A DNA stretch of 33,336 nt from Cyanobacteria bacterium PR.3.49 (GTDB lineage: Bacteria; Cyanobacteriota; Vampirovibrionia; Obscuribacterales; Obscuribacteraceae). Made by a program: the position numbers and the translations under genes. Location: positions 1 through 33,336 of the forward strand of contig PNKB01000038.1 of assembly GCA_013997645.1 (NCBI GenBank), given 5' to 3'. Position 1 is the first letter of the stretch, and each line of letters starts with the position of its first letter. Shown piece after piece: positions 16,749 to 25,237 of the stretch. The notes below the pieces were generated by a model. It was not told where the DNA came from. It made no database searches and saw only the letters and a list, made by a program, of their open reading frames with translations.

Positions 16749-16777
16749 TCTATACAAGACACGGCGCTTCTGGACAA
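16749..16777 (-). promoter_or_regulatory. Possible sigma-70-type promoter for the 1882-aa protein gene
   Basis: TTGTCC (16777-16772) and TATAGA (16754-16749) on the minus strand are separated by exactly 17 bp. Each hexamer matches the consensus at four of six positions. It lies between the mutS2 stop codon and the giant-protein gene and would give a leader of about 190 nt. This is a pattern match only. Confidence 0.3.
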
Positions 16778-16817
16778 AAATTTTGCGCAAACAGTGGGAG
16801 AAATACGAAAAGGGCGG

Positions 16818-19247
16818 CTATAGTTCTGCCACCGTAACGCCGTCAGCCCCCTCGTAATTCTCGCCAGGCCTGAATTTGGAAACATACTTGGTTTTCGTCA
16901 GATAATGACGGACGGCTTCCTTAACGGCGCCCGTACCGTGCCCATGAATGATCATGACCGGGCTTGTAGCCGCCAGAAGGCAGGCATCGAGAAACTGCTC
17001 CAGCTTCACCAGAGCAGCATCGACTCTTTCGCCCCTTAAATCCAGCGTATTAGAGTCGGTGCGGACAAAGACATTGGTCTCATTGCGATAAATCCGCCCG
17101 GCGAAAGCCGGCTTGCCGCCCGCAAAAGCGCCGCCTGTTTTGCCTTTTGTTTCCTTGGACTGTCCTGAGGACAGGCGTTTTACATCGCTGGCCGGCACTT
17201 TCAGTTTGACTGCACCGGCTCTCACAACCACAATGCCGCGAGGATTTTTCTCGACTGATTCTGGCAATTCCTCGACCACGCCTCTTTGATTGAGGCTTAA
17301 AACCATGACCCTGTCACCGACTGCAAGTTTCTGCGGGTCCATGTCTTTGGCTTTACCGGCAGGAGTGTCGAGCCATTTCAGCTCTTTTCTCAACTGCTCC
17401 ATTTGCTCTTTTGCCTTTTGGGCGCCGGAAATGCTGGGCTCTTTCTGAAGGTTTCTTATGGTCTCTTTGATAAGGTCAAAGGCGGCGGTGAATTCATCTT
17501 TCAAATCTGCTGCTAGTTTGTGCCTTGTCTGCTCGGTGAGCTGACGCTCTTTATCAATTTCAGCTTGCAGCTCTCGACTCAAAGTCTCTGCCTGGGCCAG
17601 TTTTTCGCTAGCTTCCCTTTCTTTAGCCTCCAGGCTGTTAATTTGTCTCTCGAGCCTGGCGACCGTTTCGTCGATTGCAGCATCGGCGACATCCAGGTAA
17701 GAAATTGCCAGGTCCACCAATCTCTCGTCCAAACCCAGGCGTCTGGCAATGGTAATGCCCTTGGAACTGCCCGGAATTCCTGAACGCAAGCGGTAAGTGG
17801 GCGACAGTGTCGCTTCATCGAATTCCAAACTGCCGTTTAACATGCCGGGCAAATTGTAGGCAAGCGTCTTCAGTTGCCCAAAGTGAGTGGTGCTGACAGT
17901 GACCGCGCCGGAGTCATTGAGATGTTCCAGAACAGCGCGGGCTATTGCCGCTCCTTCTCGGGGGTCCGTGCCGACTCCGATTTCATCCAGCAAAGCAAGA
18001 GTACCGACAGCTGCGCTCTTCACGACTTCGACAATGGAGGTCATGTGCGATGAAAACGTGGAAAGGCTCTGTGCTAATGACTGTTCATCACCGATGTCCG
18101 CATAAATTTCCTGAAAAAGCGCGGCTTTGGATCCTTTGCCGACCGGTATCAGAAGCCCGGCGCGCACCATCAACGACAACAAACCGATGGTTTTGAGAAG
18201 CACTGTTTTACCACCGGTATTAGGACCTGTAATGATCAACGTTCTGTCTTTACCGCCCAGTGATACCGTATTGGCGACAACTTTTTCTTTTCCTGACTGA
18301 AGTATGAGAAGAGGGTGTCGTGCGTTGATGAATTCAAAACGATTGTCTTCATTCAATTCCGGCTTAATGCCATCGTATTTGATGCCAAAACGTGCGCGCG
18401 CGAAAATTGCATCCAATTCGCCCAATGCTGTGAATGCTTGAGCAAGCTCGTCGCGACCTGAATACACTTGCTGAGACAAAACAGAAAGAATGCGCGAGAT
18501 CTCGTGCTCTATCTCCGCTTCCTTTATGCGCAATTTGTTGGCCAGCTCGACAACCGGCATGGGCTCTACGAAAACAGTCAGTCCGCTTTGCGAACTGTCA
18601 TGCACTATCCCAGGAATCACATGACGCTGACTGGCATTGACCGGCACTACATAGCGGCCGTTTCTTTGAGTATAAATAGGCTCTTGCAGCGCTTTTGACT
18701 GAGTTTGAGAGTGAATTACTTTGTTCAATTCGTCTTTGATTTTCGAATCTAGACGTCTAACTTCACTTTTTAAACCTCTCAGTTGCGGCGTGGCATCGTC
18801 TTTTACCCGGCCCGAATCATCAAGCATTTCATTCAATGCATTGAGTAAAAGATCGAAGAGGGACAATGATGGCAAATAAGCCCGCAGCGCAGGAAAAGCC
18901 TCATTGTCAAGCAGCGACAGAGATTTGCGGACATTTCGCGAAAGCAACATGGTCATTCGCGAAAAATGCAATTCGCCTTCCGAAAGAACAGCCTGAGAAT
19001 TCAGTCTGTTTAAGACCTCTTCCAAGTCAGGCAAACGATCAAACGAAATACCGCTTCTCTGATTGAGCAGTGCAAGCGCTTCGTCAGACTCGGCAAGCAA
19101 TACATTTACAACCGCCCGCTCGACGACCGGGAAAACTTGACGGCACAATGCTTTACCGCGTTTGCTTTCAGCTTCTTGAGCGAGAAACTCTAAAAGTTTG
19201 TCCCACTCAAGCGAACGAAACGCTCGTAATTCGATGTCTTTAAAAAT
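16818..19247 (-). CDS. mutS2: MutS2 with C-terminal Smr domain; start codon unclear
   Basis: MutS-related ATPase of the MutS2 branch, linked in other bacteria to recombination control and ribosome-collision rescue. Visible are the Walker A GPNTGGKT (about residue 340), the Walker B region LALLDEIGVGTDPREG, STTHFGQLK, a long coiled coil (SLEAKEREASEKLAQAE...), and a C-terminal Smr nuclease-like domain with LDLRGERV and IHGHGTGAVKEAV. The first canonical start in frame is a TTG at 19148, giving 776 residues. The 33 codons before it (ending ...AQEAESKRGKA and containing SLEWDKLLEFLAQEA) match the conserved MutS2 N-terminus and are open back to the TAG of the preceding gene, with no ATG, GTG or TTG. 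I therefore extend to an ATT at 19247, two codons after that TAG. Function is secure; the start is not. Confidence 0.92.
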   Translation of the reverse strand: MFKDIELRAFRSLEWDKLLEFLAQEAESKRGKALCRQVFPVVERAVVNVLLAESDEALALLNQRSGISFDRLPDLEEVLNRLNSQAVLSEGELHFSRMTMLLSRNVRKSLSLLDNEAFPALRAYLPSLSLFDLLLNALNEMLDDSGRVKDDATPQLRGLKSEVRRLDSKIKDELNKVIHSQTQSKALQEPIYTQRNGRYVVPVNASQRHVIPGIVHDSSQSGLTVFVEPMPVVELANKLRIKEAEIEHEISRILSVLSQQVYSGRDELAQAFTALGELDAIFARARFGIKYDGIKPELNEDNRFEFINARHPLLILQSGKEKVVANTVSLGGKDRTLIITGPNTGGKTVLLKTIGLLSLMVRAGLLIPVGKGSKAALFQEIYADIGDEQSLAQSLSTFSSHMTSIVEVVKSAAVGTLALLDEIGVGTDPREGAAIARAVLEHLNDSGAVTVSTTHFGQLKTLAYNLPGMLNGSLEFDEATLSPTYRLRSGIPGSSKGITIARRLGLDERLVDLAISYLDVADAAIDETVARLERQINSLEAKEREASEKLAQAETLSRELQAEIDKERQLTEQTRHKLAADLKDEFTAAFDLIKETIRNLQKEPSISGAQKAKEQMEQLRKELKWLDTPAGKAKDMDPQKLAVGDRVMVLSLNQRGVVEELPESVEKNPRGIVVVRAGAVKLKVPASDVKRLSSGQSKETKGKTGGAFAGGKPAFAGRIYRNETNVFVRTDSNTLDLRGERVDAALVKLEQFLDACLLAATSPVMIIHGHGTGAVKEAVRHYLTKTKYVSKFRPGENYEGADGVTVAEL

Positions 19248-19250
19248 AGC

Positions 19251-19532
19251 CTAGTTCAGTTCGACCGGAGCAACTGCTGCAACTGCGGGTTCGGGATTGA
19301 CGAGCTCTTCGATGCCCAGATTGCCCATCAGCTTTTTCAAACGAATCTTCTGCAATTCGTAGCAGCGATTGTTGCGCTTGTGAACAACTCCGATACGTTC
19401 CAACTGCTTGATAGCTTCCAAATGGTTCTCTGGAACGGAATTCACGTCTACCGATCCTTTTTCATTAAGCCAGGAAATCGTAGGCGAGAGGATTCCAAGA
19501 AGCTTCCGCATGGGCTGGTCGTATACGGGCAT
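19251..19532 (-). CDS. Small protein of unknown function upstream of mutS2 (93 aa)
   Basis: The ATG at 19532 (MPVYDQPMRKLLGILSP) has an excellent AAAGGAG nine bases upstream, which rules out the longer in-frame start at 19622. The 93-residue product has a helical, basic core (HLEAIKQLERIGVVHKRNNR, then LKKLMGNLGIEEL) reminiscent of a winged-helix or other small DNA/RNA-binding fold, and an Ala/Val/Pro tail. I do not recognise a family. It ends in TAG in the same reading frame as mutS2, with which it is surely co-transcribed. A role connected to MutS2 is suggested only by position. Confidence 0.75.
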   Translation of the reverse strand: MPVYDQPMRKLLGILSPTISWLNEKGSVDVNSVPENHLEAIKQLERIGVVHKRNNRCYELQKIRLKKLMGNLGIEELVNPEPAVAAVAPVELN

Positions 19533-19689
19533 GTGTGACGTCTCCTTTACTCCAAGGGTTAATTTTAACATCTTTGCAGCCCGAAAGTCGCCATTGTGTG
19601 CACTCCATTGCTTTCCATTCACAATTCAACTTCGCAATCTATTTAATTGGCTTGCCGCGGCTTCTTTTTCGTGCGCTAGACTTTTCTTT

Positions 19690-20229
19690 ATGAATGGCAT
19701 GCTAATTCCTTTTGAAGGTCACGAACCGCAGATCGCAGAAGACGCATATATTGCGCCTACAGTGGTTTTGATCGGACGAGTGAAAATTGCCGCCGGCGCA
19801 AGCGTCTGGTTCAACAGCGTTTTGCGCGGTGATATCAATTCAATTGAGATTGGAGAAAACACAAACATACAGGATGGCTGTATGTTGCACGTCACAGGAC
19901 GTCATGGTTTGTTTGTTGCAGAACGAGTTACGGTCGGTCATGGCGCAATTCTGCATGGCTGTCGCATCGAAGCGGACTGTTTAATCGCAATGGGTGCAGT
20001 TGTTCTCGACCATGCAGTCATCGGTCACGGTTCGATTGTCGCCGCTGGTGCGGTAGTTTCACCAGGAAAAGAAATACCTCCCTACAGCCTTGTGATGGGC
20101 GTTCCCGGCAAGATAGTTCGTCAATTAAGCGAAGACGATCGCGCGCAAATAGAACGCGGCTGGCAGAATTATTGCCAGTATTCGCGCATTTATCGAACCA
20201 TGCAAGCAAAGCCGAACGACGCCGACTAA
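19690..20229 (+). CDS. Gamma-class carbonic anhydrase-like left-handed beta-helix protein
   Basis: A 179-residue hexapeptide-repeat protein of the YrdA/PaaY/CamH group. The conserved head is IAPTVVLIGRVKIAAGASVWFNSVLRGDINSIEIGEN. The three zinc-ligand histidines of the gamma family are all present: His67 in CMLHV, His84 in VGHG and His89 in ILHGC. The acidic loop of the archaeal Cam enzyme is absent, as in CamH-type proteins. It is a cytoplasmic trimer by family. Activity as a carbonic anhydrase is plausible but many members have no proven substrate. The start is the ATG at 19690; a second in-frame ATG lies at 19699. Its stop codon overlaps the ackA stop by 4 nt in convergent orientation. Confidence 0.9.
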   Translation: MNGMLIPFEGHEPQIAEDAYIAPTVVLIGRVKIAAGASVWFNSVLRGDINSIEIGENTNIQDGCMLHVTGRHGLFVAERVTVGHGAILHGCRIEADCLIAMGAVVLDHAVIGHGSIVAAGAVVSPGKEIPPYSLVMGVPGKIVRQLSEDDRAQIERGWQNYCQYSRIYRTMQAKPNDAD

Positions 20230-21404
20230 GGCCATGAGGAAAAGACGCTTGCACTGGCAAGTTCAAAACATTGCCTGGCAATTTCCAATTCTTCTTTTGC
20301 TCTGATTTTTAAAACTGCAACTTTCGAATTTTTCGCGGAGATGATACTGTCTGCAGTGGCTTCACCAACGGCCGCCTGATTGGCCTGCGCATCCAATTTC
20401 AATCCGAGAAAACTTAGATGTTCAGCCGTTGCTCTGCGAACTTCCGGAGAATGCTCGCCGATTCCACCTGTAAAAACCAGTGCGTCCAGACCGCCAAGGC
20501 AAGCAGTGAAGGAAGCGATATGCTGCGCAAGCCGATCGACGAACATCTCGAAAGCAAGTATTGCTCTTTCATCCCCATCAGCCCGTGCTTCCATAACCTC
20601 ACGCATGTCGCCGCTCTTGCCGCTTACGGCTAGAAGACCCGCTTGCTTGTTGAGGATTTTTTCCAGTTTTTCCCCGCTGAATTTTTCGTTATTGATCAGA
20701 TGCAAAATTATGCCCGGATCGATAGAACCGCATCTGGTGCCCATCATCAAGCCTTCCATGGGTGTAAAACCCATCGTCGTATTGACGGAAACGCCATGCA
20801 AAACGGCTGCCAGAGAACAACCATTGCCCAAATGGCATACGACAATGCGCTCCGCGGAATCTTTTATAAGTTCTGAAGTTCGCCTGGCGCAATATGCATG
20901 ATTGATGCCGTGAAAACCATATCTTCTAATTTCGTATTTGTCTTCCCATTCCCGCGGCACAGGATAAAGACTACGTATATCAGGAATAGTTCTGTGAAAG
21001 GCCGTGTCAAAAACCGCTATATGTTTGGACTTGTCGAAATACTCTCTGGAAGCATCGATGCATCCGAGCGCATTAGGATTGTGGGTCGGCGCCAGATTAA
21101 TACGCTCTTCTATGGCAGCAATCACTTCATCATCGATGACGGTCGTTGCGCGCAATTTGACGCCGCCATGCACGATTCTGTGTCCGACAATAGTGATTGA
21201 TTCCTTCTCCTGTCTAGATTCTTTTAGAACGTTTTCAATCGTTTTTCCGGCAGCTTTTTTAAAAGACTCACGGTTGCCGCCGTCAACTTCGAGGCTTGTT
21301 TCAAAAATTGCAGCGCTTGTTTTTTTCTGCTGCAGAAAAACAGATTCGTTGAATAGGCTCGCTTTCAGTGTGCTCGAACCGGCGTTAAAGACAAGAATGC
21401 TCAT
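20226..21404 (-). CDS. ackA: Acetate kinase
   Basis: A 392-residue cytoplasmic acetokinase that converts acetyl phosphate and ADP to acetate and ATP. Family blocks in order: VFNAGSSTLK at the N-terminus, HRIVHGG, FDTAFHRTIP, RRYGFHGINHAYCA, VCHLGNGCSLAAV, NTTMGFTPMEGLMMGTRCGSIDPG (catalytic Arg region) and FTGGIGEHSPEVR. FHGINH replaces the commoner FHGTSH. The gene starts 24 bp after the xfp stop, so acetyl phosphate made by the phosphoketolase is its obvious substrate. No pta is next to it in the window. The 3' end overlaps the carbonic-anhydrase-like gene by 4 nt tail to tail. Confidence 0.96.
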   Translation of the reverse strand: MSILVFNAGSSTLKASLFNESVFLQQKKTSAAIFETSLEVDGGNRESFKKAAGKTIENVLKESRQEKESITIVGHRIVHGGVKLRATTVIDDEVIAAIEERINLAPTHNPNALGCIDASREYFDKSKHIAVFDTAFHRTIPDIRSLYPVPREWEDKYEIRRYGFHGINHAYCARRTSELIKDSAERIVVCHLGNGCSLAAVLHGVSVNTTMGFTPMEGLMMGTRCGSIDPGIILHLINNEKFSGEKLEKILNKQAGLLAVSGKSGDMREVMEARADGDERAILAFEMFVDRLAQHIASFTACLGGLDALVFTGGIGEHSPEVRRATAEHLSFLGLKLDAQANQAAVGEATADSIISAKNSKVAVLKIRAKEELEIARQCFELASASVFSSWP

Positions 21405-21428
21405 GGATTGATCTGAGAGTTCCTTAGA

Positions 21429-23873
21429 CTATTGACCCCAACCTTTTGTTTGCTTTGGCGCTGCAAACGGCCATTTCCAATTGCGCACTTCTTCCATGTC
21501 TTCTCCATGAGCATGAATATAGCGCTTATGATCAATTAGTTTGCCTCGCAGCCACTGGCGGGCGCGCGCAGCAACAGTTTCCAAACCGGCAACGCGATCG
21601 ATAACATCGAGAGCCAGATGATATCTGTCCATGTCATTCATCACCGTCATGTCAAACGGCGTTGTGGTCGTGCCTTCTTCCTTGTAACCGCGCACGTGCA
21701 AATTTGCATGATTGGTCCGGCGATAAGTGAGGCGGTGAATCAACCAGGGATAACCGTGATAAGCAAAAATAATCGGTTTGTCTTTTGTGAATATCGAATC
21801 AAACTCGTGATCCGACAATCCATGCGGATGTTCGGAGGCCGGTTGAAGAGTCATCAAGTCGACAACATTCACCACCCGGATTTTCAGATCGGGGACATTC
21901 TGTCTCAGAATTGATACCGCAGCCAGTGTCTCGAGCGTGGGCACATCACCGGCGCACGCCATCACCACGTCCGGTTCGGCGCCTTGATCATTGCTGGCCC
22001 AATCCCATATGCCCAAACCGACGGCGCAGTGCTTGATTGCCGAGTCCATATCAAGCCACTGCAACTGCGGCTGTTTACCGGCAACAACAATGTTGATTTT
22101 GTCACGGCCGCGCAAGCATTTGTGTGTGATGTACAGCAGAGTGTTTGCATCAGGCGGAAAATAGACGCGAATGACATCTGCTTTTTTATTCACCGCATGA
22201 TCGACGAAGCCCGGGTCCTGGTGACTGAAACCGTTATGATCTTGCCGCCAGACATGGGAAGTGAGCAGGTAGTTCAAAGATGCGATGGACGCACGCCAGG
22301 GAATATCTTTTGTCACCTTCAACCATTTTGCATGCTGATTGAACATTGAATCGATGATATGAATAAAGGCTTCGTAGCACGAGAAGAAACCGTGTCTGCC
22401 CGTCAATAGATAACCTTCCAACCAACCCTGGCAAAGGTGCTCACTCAGCACTTCCATGACTCTGCCGTCTTGCGAAAGATGATCATCGTTCTTTAAAATC
22501 GGTTCCATAAAGACTCTGTCGGTTTGGTCGAAAACGGCAGAGAGTTTATTCGAGGCAGTTTCGTCCGGTCCGAAGATTCTGAAATTAGACGCGTCATCAT
22601 TGAGTTTCATCACATCGCGCAGATACTTGCCCATGATTGCCGTCGACCCTTCTTCAGTAGTCCCGGGCTTTTTGACTTCTACTGCATATTCTTCGAAGTT
22701 CGGCAGTTTCAAATCTTTCAGAAGCAAACCACCATTTGCATGGGGATTTGCGCCCATACGCCTGTTCGCGACCGGAGCCAGATCGCGCAATTGTTTTTTC
22801 AAGCTGCCGTCTTTTTCAAACAATTCTTGCGGCTTGTAGCTGCGCATCCATTCTTCAAGCTGTTTCAAATGATCCGGCTTCGATTTCAATTCAGAAAGCG
22901 GAACCTGGTGTGATCTGAAGGTTCCCTCCACTTGCTTGCCGTCCACAATCTTGGGTCCGGTCCAGCCTTTCGGCGTGCGCATGATAATCACAGGCCAGTT
23001 TGGACGCCCAATTGTTTTTTCCGATCTGGCCGCGTTTTGAATCTCGGCAATTCTATCGAAGCAATGCTCGAGGGCGGCAGCCATAATTTGATGCACCACG
23101 AGTGGTTCATCACCTTCGACAAATATCGGCTCGTAGCCAAGCCCCGTGAAATACTTGTCCAGCTCGTCATCGTCCATTCGTGCGAAGATCGTCGGATTGG
23201 CGATCTTGTATCCGTTCAAATGCAAAATCGGCAAAACAGCGCCGTCTCGTTTTGGATTGAGAAATTTATTCCAATGCCAGCTGCCGGCAAGCGGTCCTGT
23301 TTCCGCCTCCCCATCACCGACAACGCAGGCAGCTATCAATGACGGATTATCGAAAACCGCCCCGGCAGCGTGAGTAAGTGCGTAGCCAAGTTCTCCTCCT
23401 TCGTGTATGGAACCGGGAGTCTCTGGCGCAACGTGGCTGGGAATACCGCCTGGAAATGAGAACTGCTTGAAGAGTTTTTGCATGCCCTCTTCATCCTGAC
23501 TAATGTGCGGATACACTTCGCTGTATGTGCCTTCCAGATAGGTGTTAGCCACGAGTCCGGGACCACCGTGTCCTGGACCGGTGATGTATATGACGTTTAG
23601 ATCGCGCTGTTTGATCATGCGATTCAAATGCACATAAATCAAATTGAGTCCCGGTGTCGTCCCCCAATGCCCCAAAAGACGTGGCTTCACATGATTCAGT
23701 TTGAGCGGCTGTTTTAAAAGCGCATTGTCCATCAGGTAAATCTGACCGACGGACAAATAATTTGCCGCTCTAAAGTACGCATCGATATCTTGCAATTCGC
23801 TGTCGGAAAGCGGCTTACAATTGCTCAATTGATTTCGTCCGGTGGGCCCGGCCGATTTTGTCGAAGTAGTCAT
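21429..23873 (-). CDS. xfp: Xylulose-5-phosphate/fructose-6-phosphate phosphoketolase
   Basis: An 814-residue thiamine-diphosphate enzyme that splits xylulose 5-phosphate (and often fructose 6-phosphate) with phosphate into acetyl phosphate plus glyceraldehyde 3-phosphate or erythrose 4-phosphate. Diagnostic blocks are [56 protein letters not shown], the ThDP motif [20 protein letters not shown], and [14 protein letters not shown] with [13 protein letters not shown]. The length is normal for the family. The ATG at 23873 has a weak GGTG upstream. It leads a two-gene operon with ackA (24-bp gap), giving an ATP-yielding phosphoketolase route. Whether it accepts both sugar phosphates cannot be read from sequence. 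Confidence 0.97.
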   Translation of the reverse strand: MTTSTKSAGPTGRNQLSNCKPLSDSELQDIDAYFRAANYLSVGQIYLMDNALLKQPLKLNHVKPRLLGHWGTTPGLNLIYVHLNRMIKQRDLNVIYITGPGHGGPGLVANTYLEGTYSEVYPHISQDEEGMQKLFKQFSFPGGIPSHVAPETPGSIHEGGELGYALTHAAGAVFDNPSLIAACVVGDGEAETGPLAGSWHWNKFLNPKRDGAVLPILHLNGYKIANPTIFARMDDDELDKYFTGLGYEPIFVEGDEPLVVHQIMAAALEHCFDRIAEIQNAARSEKTIGRPNWPVIIMRTPKGWTGPKIVDGKQVEGTFRSHQVPLSELKSKPDHLKQLEEWMRSYKPQELFEKDGSLKKQLRDLAPVANRRMGANPHANGGLLLKDLKLPNFEEYAVEVKKPGTTEEGSTAIMGKYLRDVMKLNDDASNFRIFGPDETASNKLSAVFDQTDRVFMEPILKNDDHLSQDGRVMEVLSEHLCQGWLEGYLLTGRHGFFSCYEAFIHIIDSMFNQHAKWLKVTKDIPWRASIASLNYLLTSHVWRQDHNGFSHQDPGFVDHAVNKKADVIRVYFPPDANTLLYITHKCLRGRDKINIVVAGKQPQLQWLDMDSAIKHCAVGLGIWDWASNDQGAEPDVVMACAGDVPTLETLAAVSILRQNVPDLKIRVVNVVDLMTLQPASEHPHGLSDHEFDSIFTKDKPIIFAYHGYPWLIHRLTYRRTNHANLHVRGYKEEGTTTTPFDMTVMNDMDRYHLALDVIDRVAGLETVAARARQWLRGKLIDHKRYIHAHGEDMEEVRNWKWPFAAPKQTKGWGQ

Positions 23874-24106
23874 GTTTTCACCAGACGTAGGAATTTTCCA
23901 ACCGAAAGATTATGCCCTGCAATTTTATCGATGCGGAATTGATGGCGAATTAATTGCAGCCGTTTAAGTGCAAATTAGTACCGAATTGGAACAATTGCGT
24001 ACGACAACATCAGTTCGCATTGGTTCCTCTACGTACATTTCCCAGTGACTCTCATGTCCTTGATCTTTAAAGTAATAAGGCTTCCACAAGGTAAATTCGG
24101 ATACCC

Positions 24107-25231
24107 ATGGGTCAGTTCGAGATTCCCGGCTTCCTGGCAGGGCAAAAAACCAATAACGAACAAGCGGCACTTGCTGAGAAGCTGCAAACCGACTCATTGC
24201 CGACAGACCGTCTGGCACCAGGGTTTGAGCGAATCCCTACCCAATTGCCCGGCGATCGCTGGAATCCAAGCGACATCACGGCTTATCGCGCCAACAGCGG
24301 AGTAGTTGCGCAATACAAGCAAGCCAGAGAAAGCGTTGCCTACATAGAATCTCAATCGACAGCACCCCTGCCACCTGGAGCCATGCGTGCACCGACGACC
24401 GGCAGCGGTTTTGTGGCTACTGCTGATGGACGTGTGGTTACGAGCTATCACGTGGTCAAAGACGTCGCACCAGGCAGCCTATCGGTCACTTTGCCAGGCG
24501 GCAGGAAATATCAAGCCGATGTGGAATATCTCGACCCTAAGACCGAGCTGGCCGTACTGAGGCTGCACCGCCAGCAAAATGAATTGTTCAAGCCCCTGCC
24601 CATGGCGGAAAATAGTGACTTGCGCCAGGGTGACCGTGTGGCGGCCTTGGGTTATCCTCGCGGAGTCAACGAAGTATTCATGTCTGTGGGCGGCAACTGG
24701 CAACGTCCTCAGCCATTCGAGTCTCAAAACCAATTTGCGCAAAATAAATGGTTCATCGCCGCTGACGGCTCCGGCTTTACGCCAGGCGGTTACCAGGGCA
24801 AGACTACTCTTGCGGAGATGCTTTACGACAAAAACGGCAGGCAGAGAATTAGAGGTGGTCTTCTGCCGGGCGAAGATCCCAATCGCAAAGTGATAGCCAC
24901 CGACTTGAAAGTGGAGCCGGGCAATTCCGGCGGACCTTTGCTCAATCAGGAATTCAAAGCGATTGGCGTGATAGGCATGACCGACGTGGTCGGCTCAAGA
25001 GCCGGTTCTACGCCCATTGAAGACGTTCGAGCAGTGCTTGCTGCTGCAAAGGTTTTCGAGCGCCCAAATCTGCCTGTTTACGGCAATAAGGAAACTTACA
25101 ATCCGACTTTGCTCTTTCCCTTCCTGCGCCCGGCCACAGTGCCGCCTGGCGCGATAAGCAATAGGATTGAGTTTAATCCGGCTGTCAGTCTGCAATACCA
25201 GATGAAAGAGACGCTGCCTGTCCGGCGCTAA
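24107..25231 (+). CDS. Trypsin-fold (HtrA-like) serine protease homologue, no signal peptide, no PDZ
   Basis: A 374-residue protein whose residues about 95-320 form an S1C-like protease domain. Visible are GSGFVATADGRVVTSYHVV with His115, the strand DPKTELAVLRL, where the usual catalytic Asp position holds Glu147, GDRVAALGYPRG, and the nucleophile motif VEPGNSGGPLLN with Ser274. About 40 residues more than usual separate the GYPRG strand from the Ser loop. No PDZ domain follows; the last 70 residues are Pro-rich. The N-terminus (MGQFEIPGFLAGQKTNNEQ) is polar and is neither a signal peptide nor a membrane anchor, unlike typical periplasmic HtrA. The start has only a weak ribosome site. It could be an active cytoplasmic or unconventionally exported protease, or a low-activity variant. 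Confidence 0.85.
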   Translation: MGQFEIPGFLAGQKTNNEQAALAEKLQTDSLPTDRLAPGFERIPTQLPGDRWNPSDITAYRANSGVVAQYKQARESVAYIESQSTAPLPPGAMRAPTTGSGFVATADGRVVTSYHVVKDVAPGSLSVTLPGGRKYQADVEYLDPKTELAVLRLHRQQNELFKPLPMAENSDLRQGDRVAALGYPRGVNEVFMSVGGNWQRPQPFESQNQFAQNKWFIAADGSGFTPGGYQGKTTLAEMLYDKNGRQRIRGGLLPGEDPNRKVIATDLKVEPGNSGGPLLNQEFKAIGVIGMTDVVGSRAGSTPIEDVRAVLAAAKVFERPNLPVYGNKETYNPTLLFPFLRPATVPPGAISNRIEFNPAVSLQYQMKETLPVRR

Positions 25232-25237
25232 ATATCT

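Noticed and set aside
23964-24218. Minus-strand ORF of 84 codons between xfp and the protease gene
   Set aside because: Its end reads protein-like (several Trp and Tyr), but the start would lie inside the protease gene, there is no ribosome site and I recognise no family.
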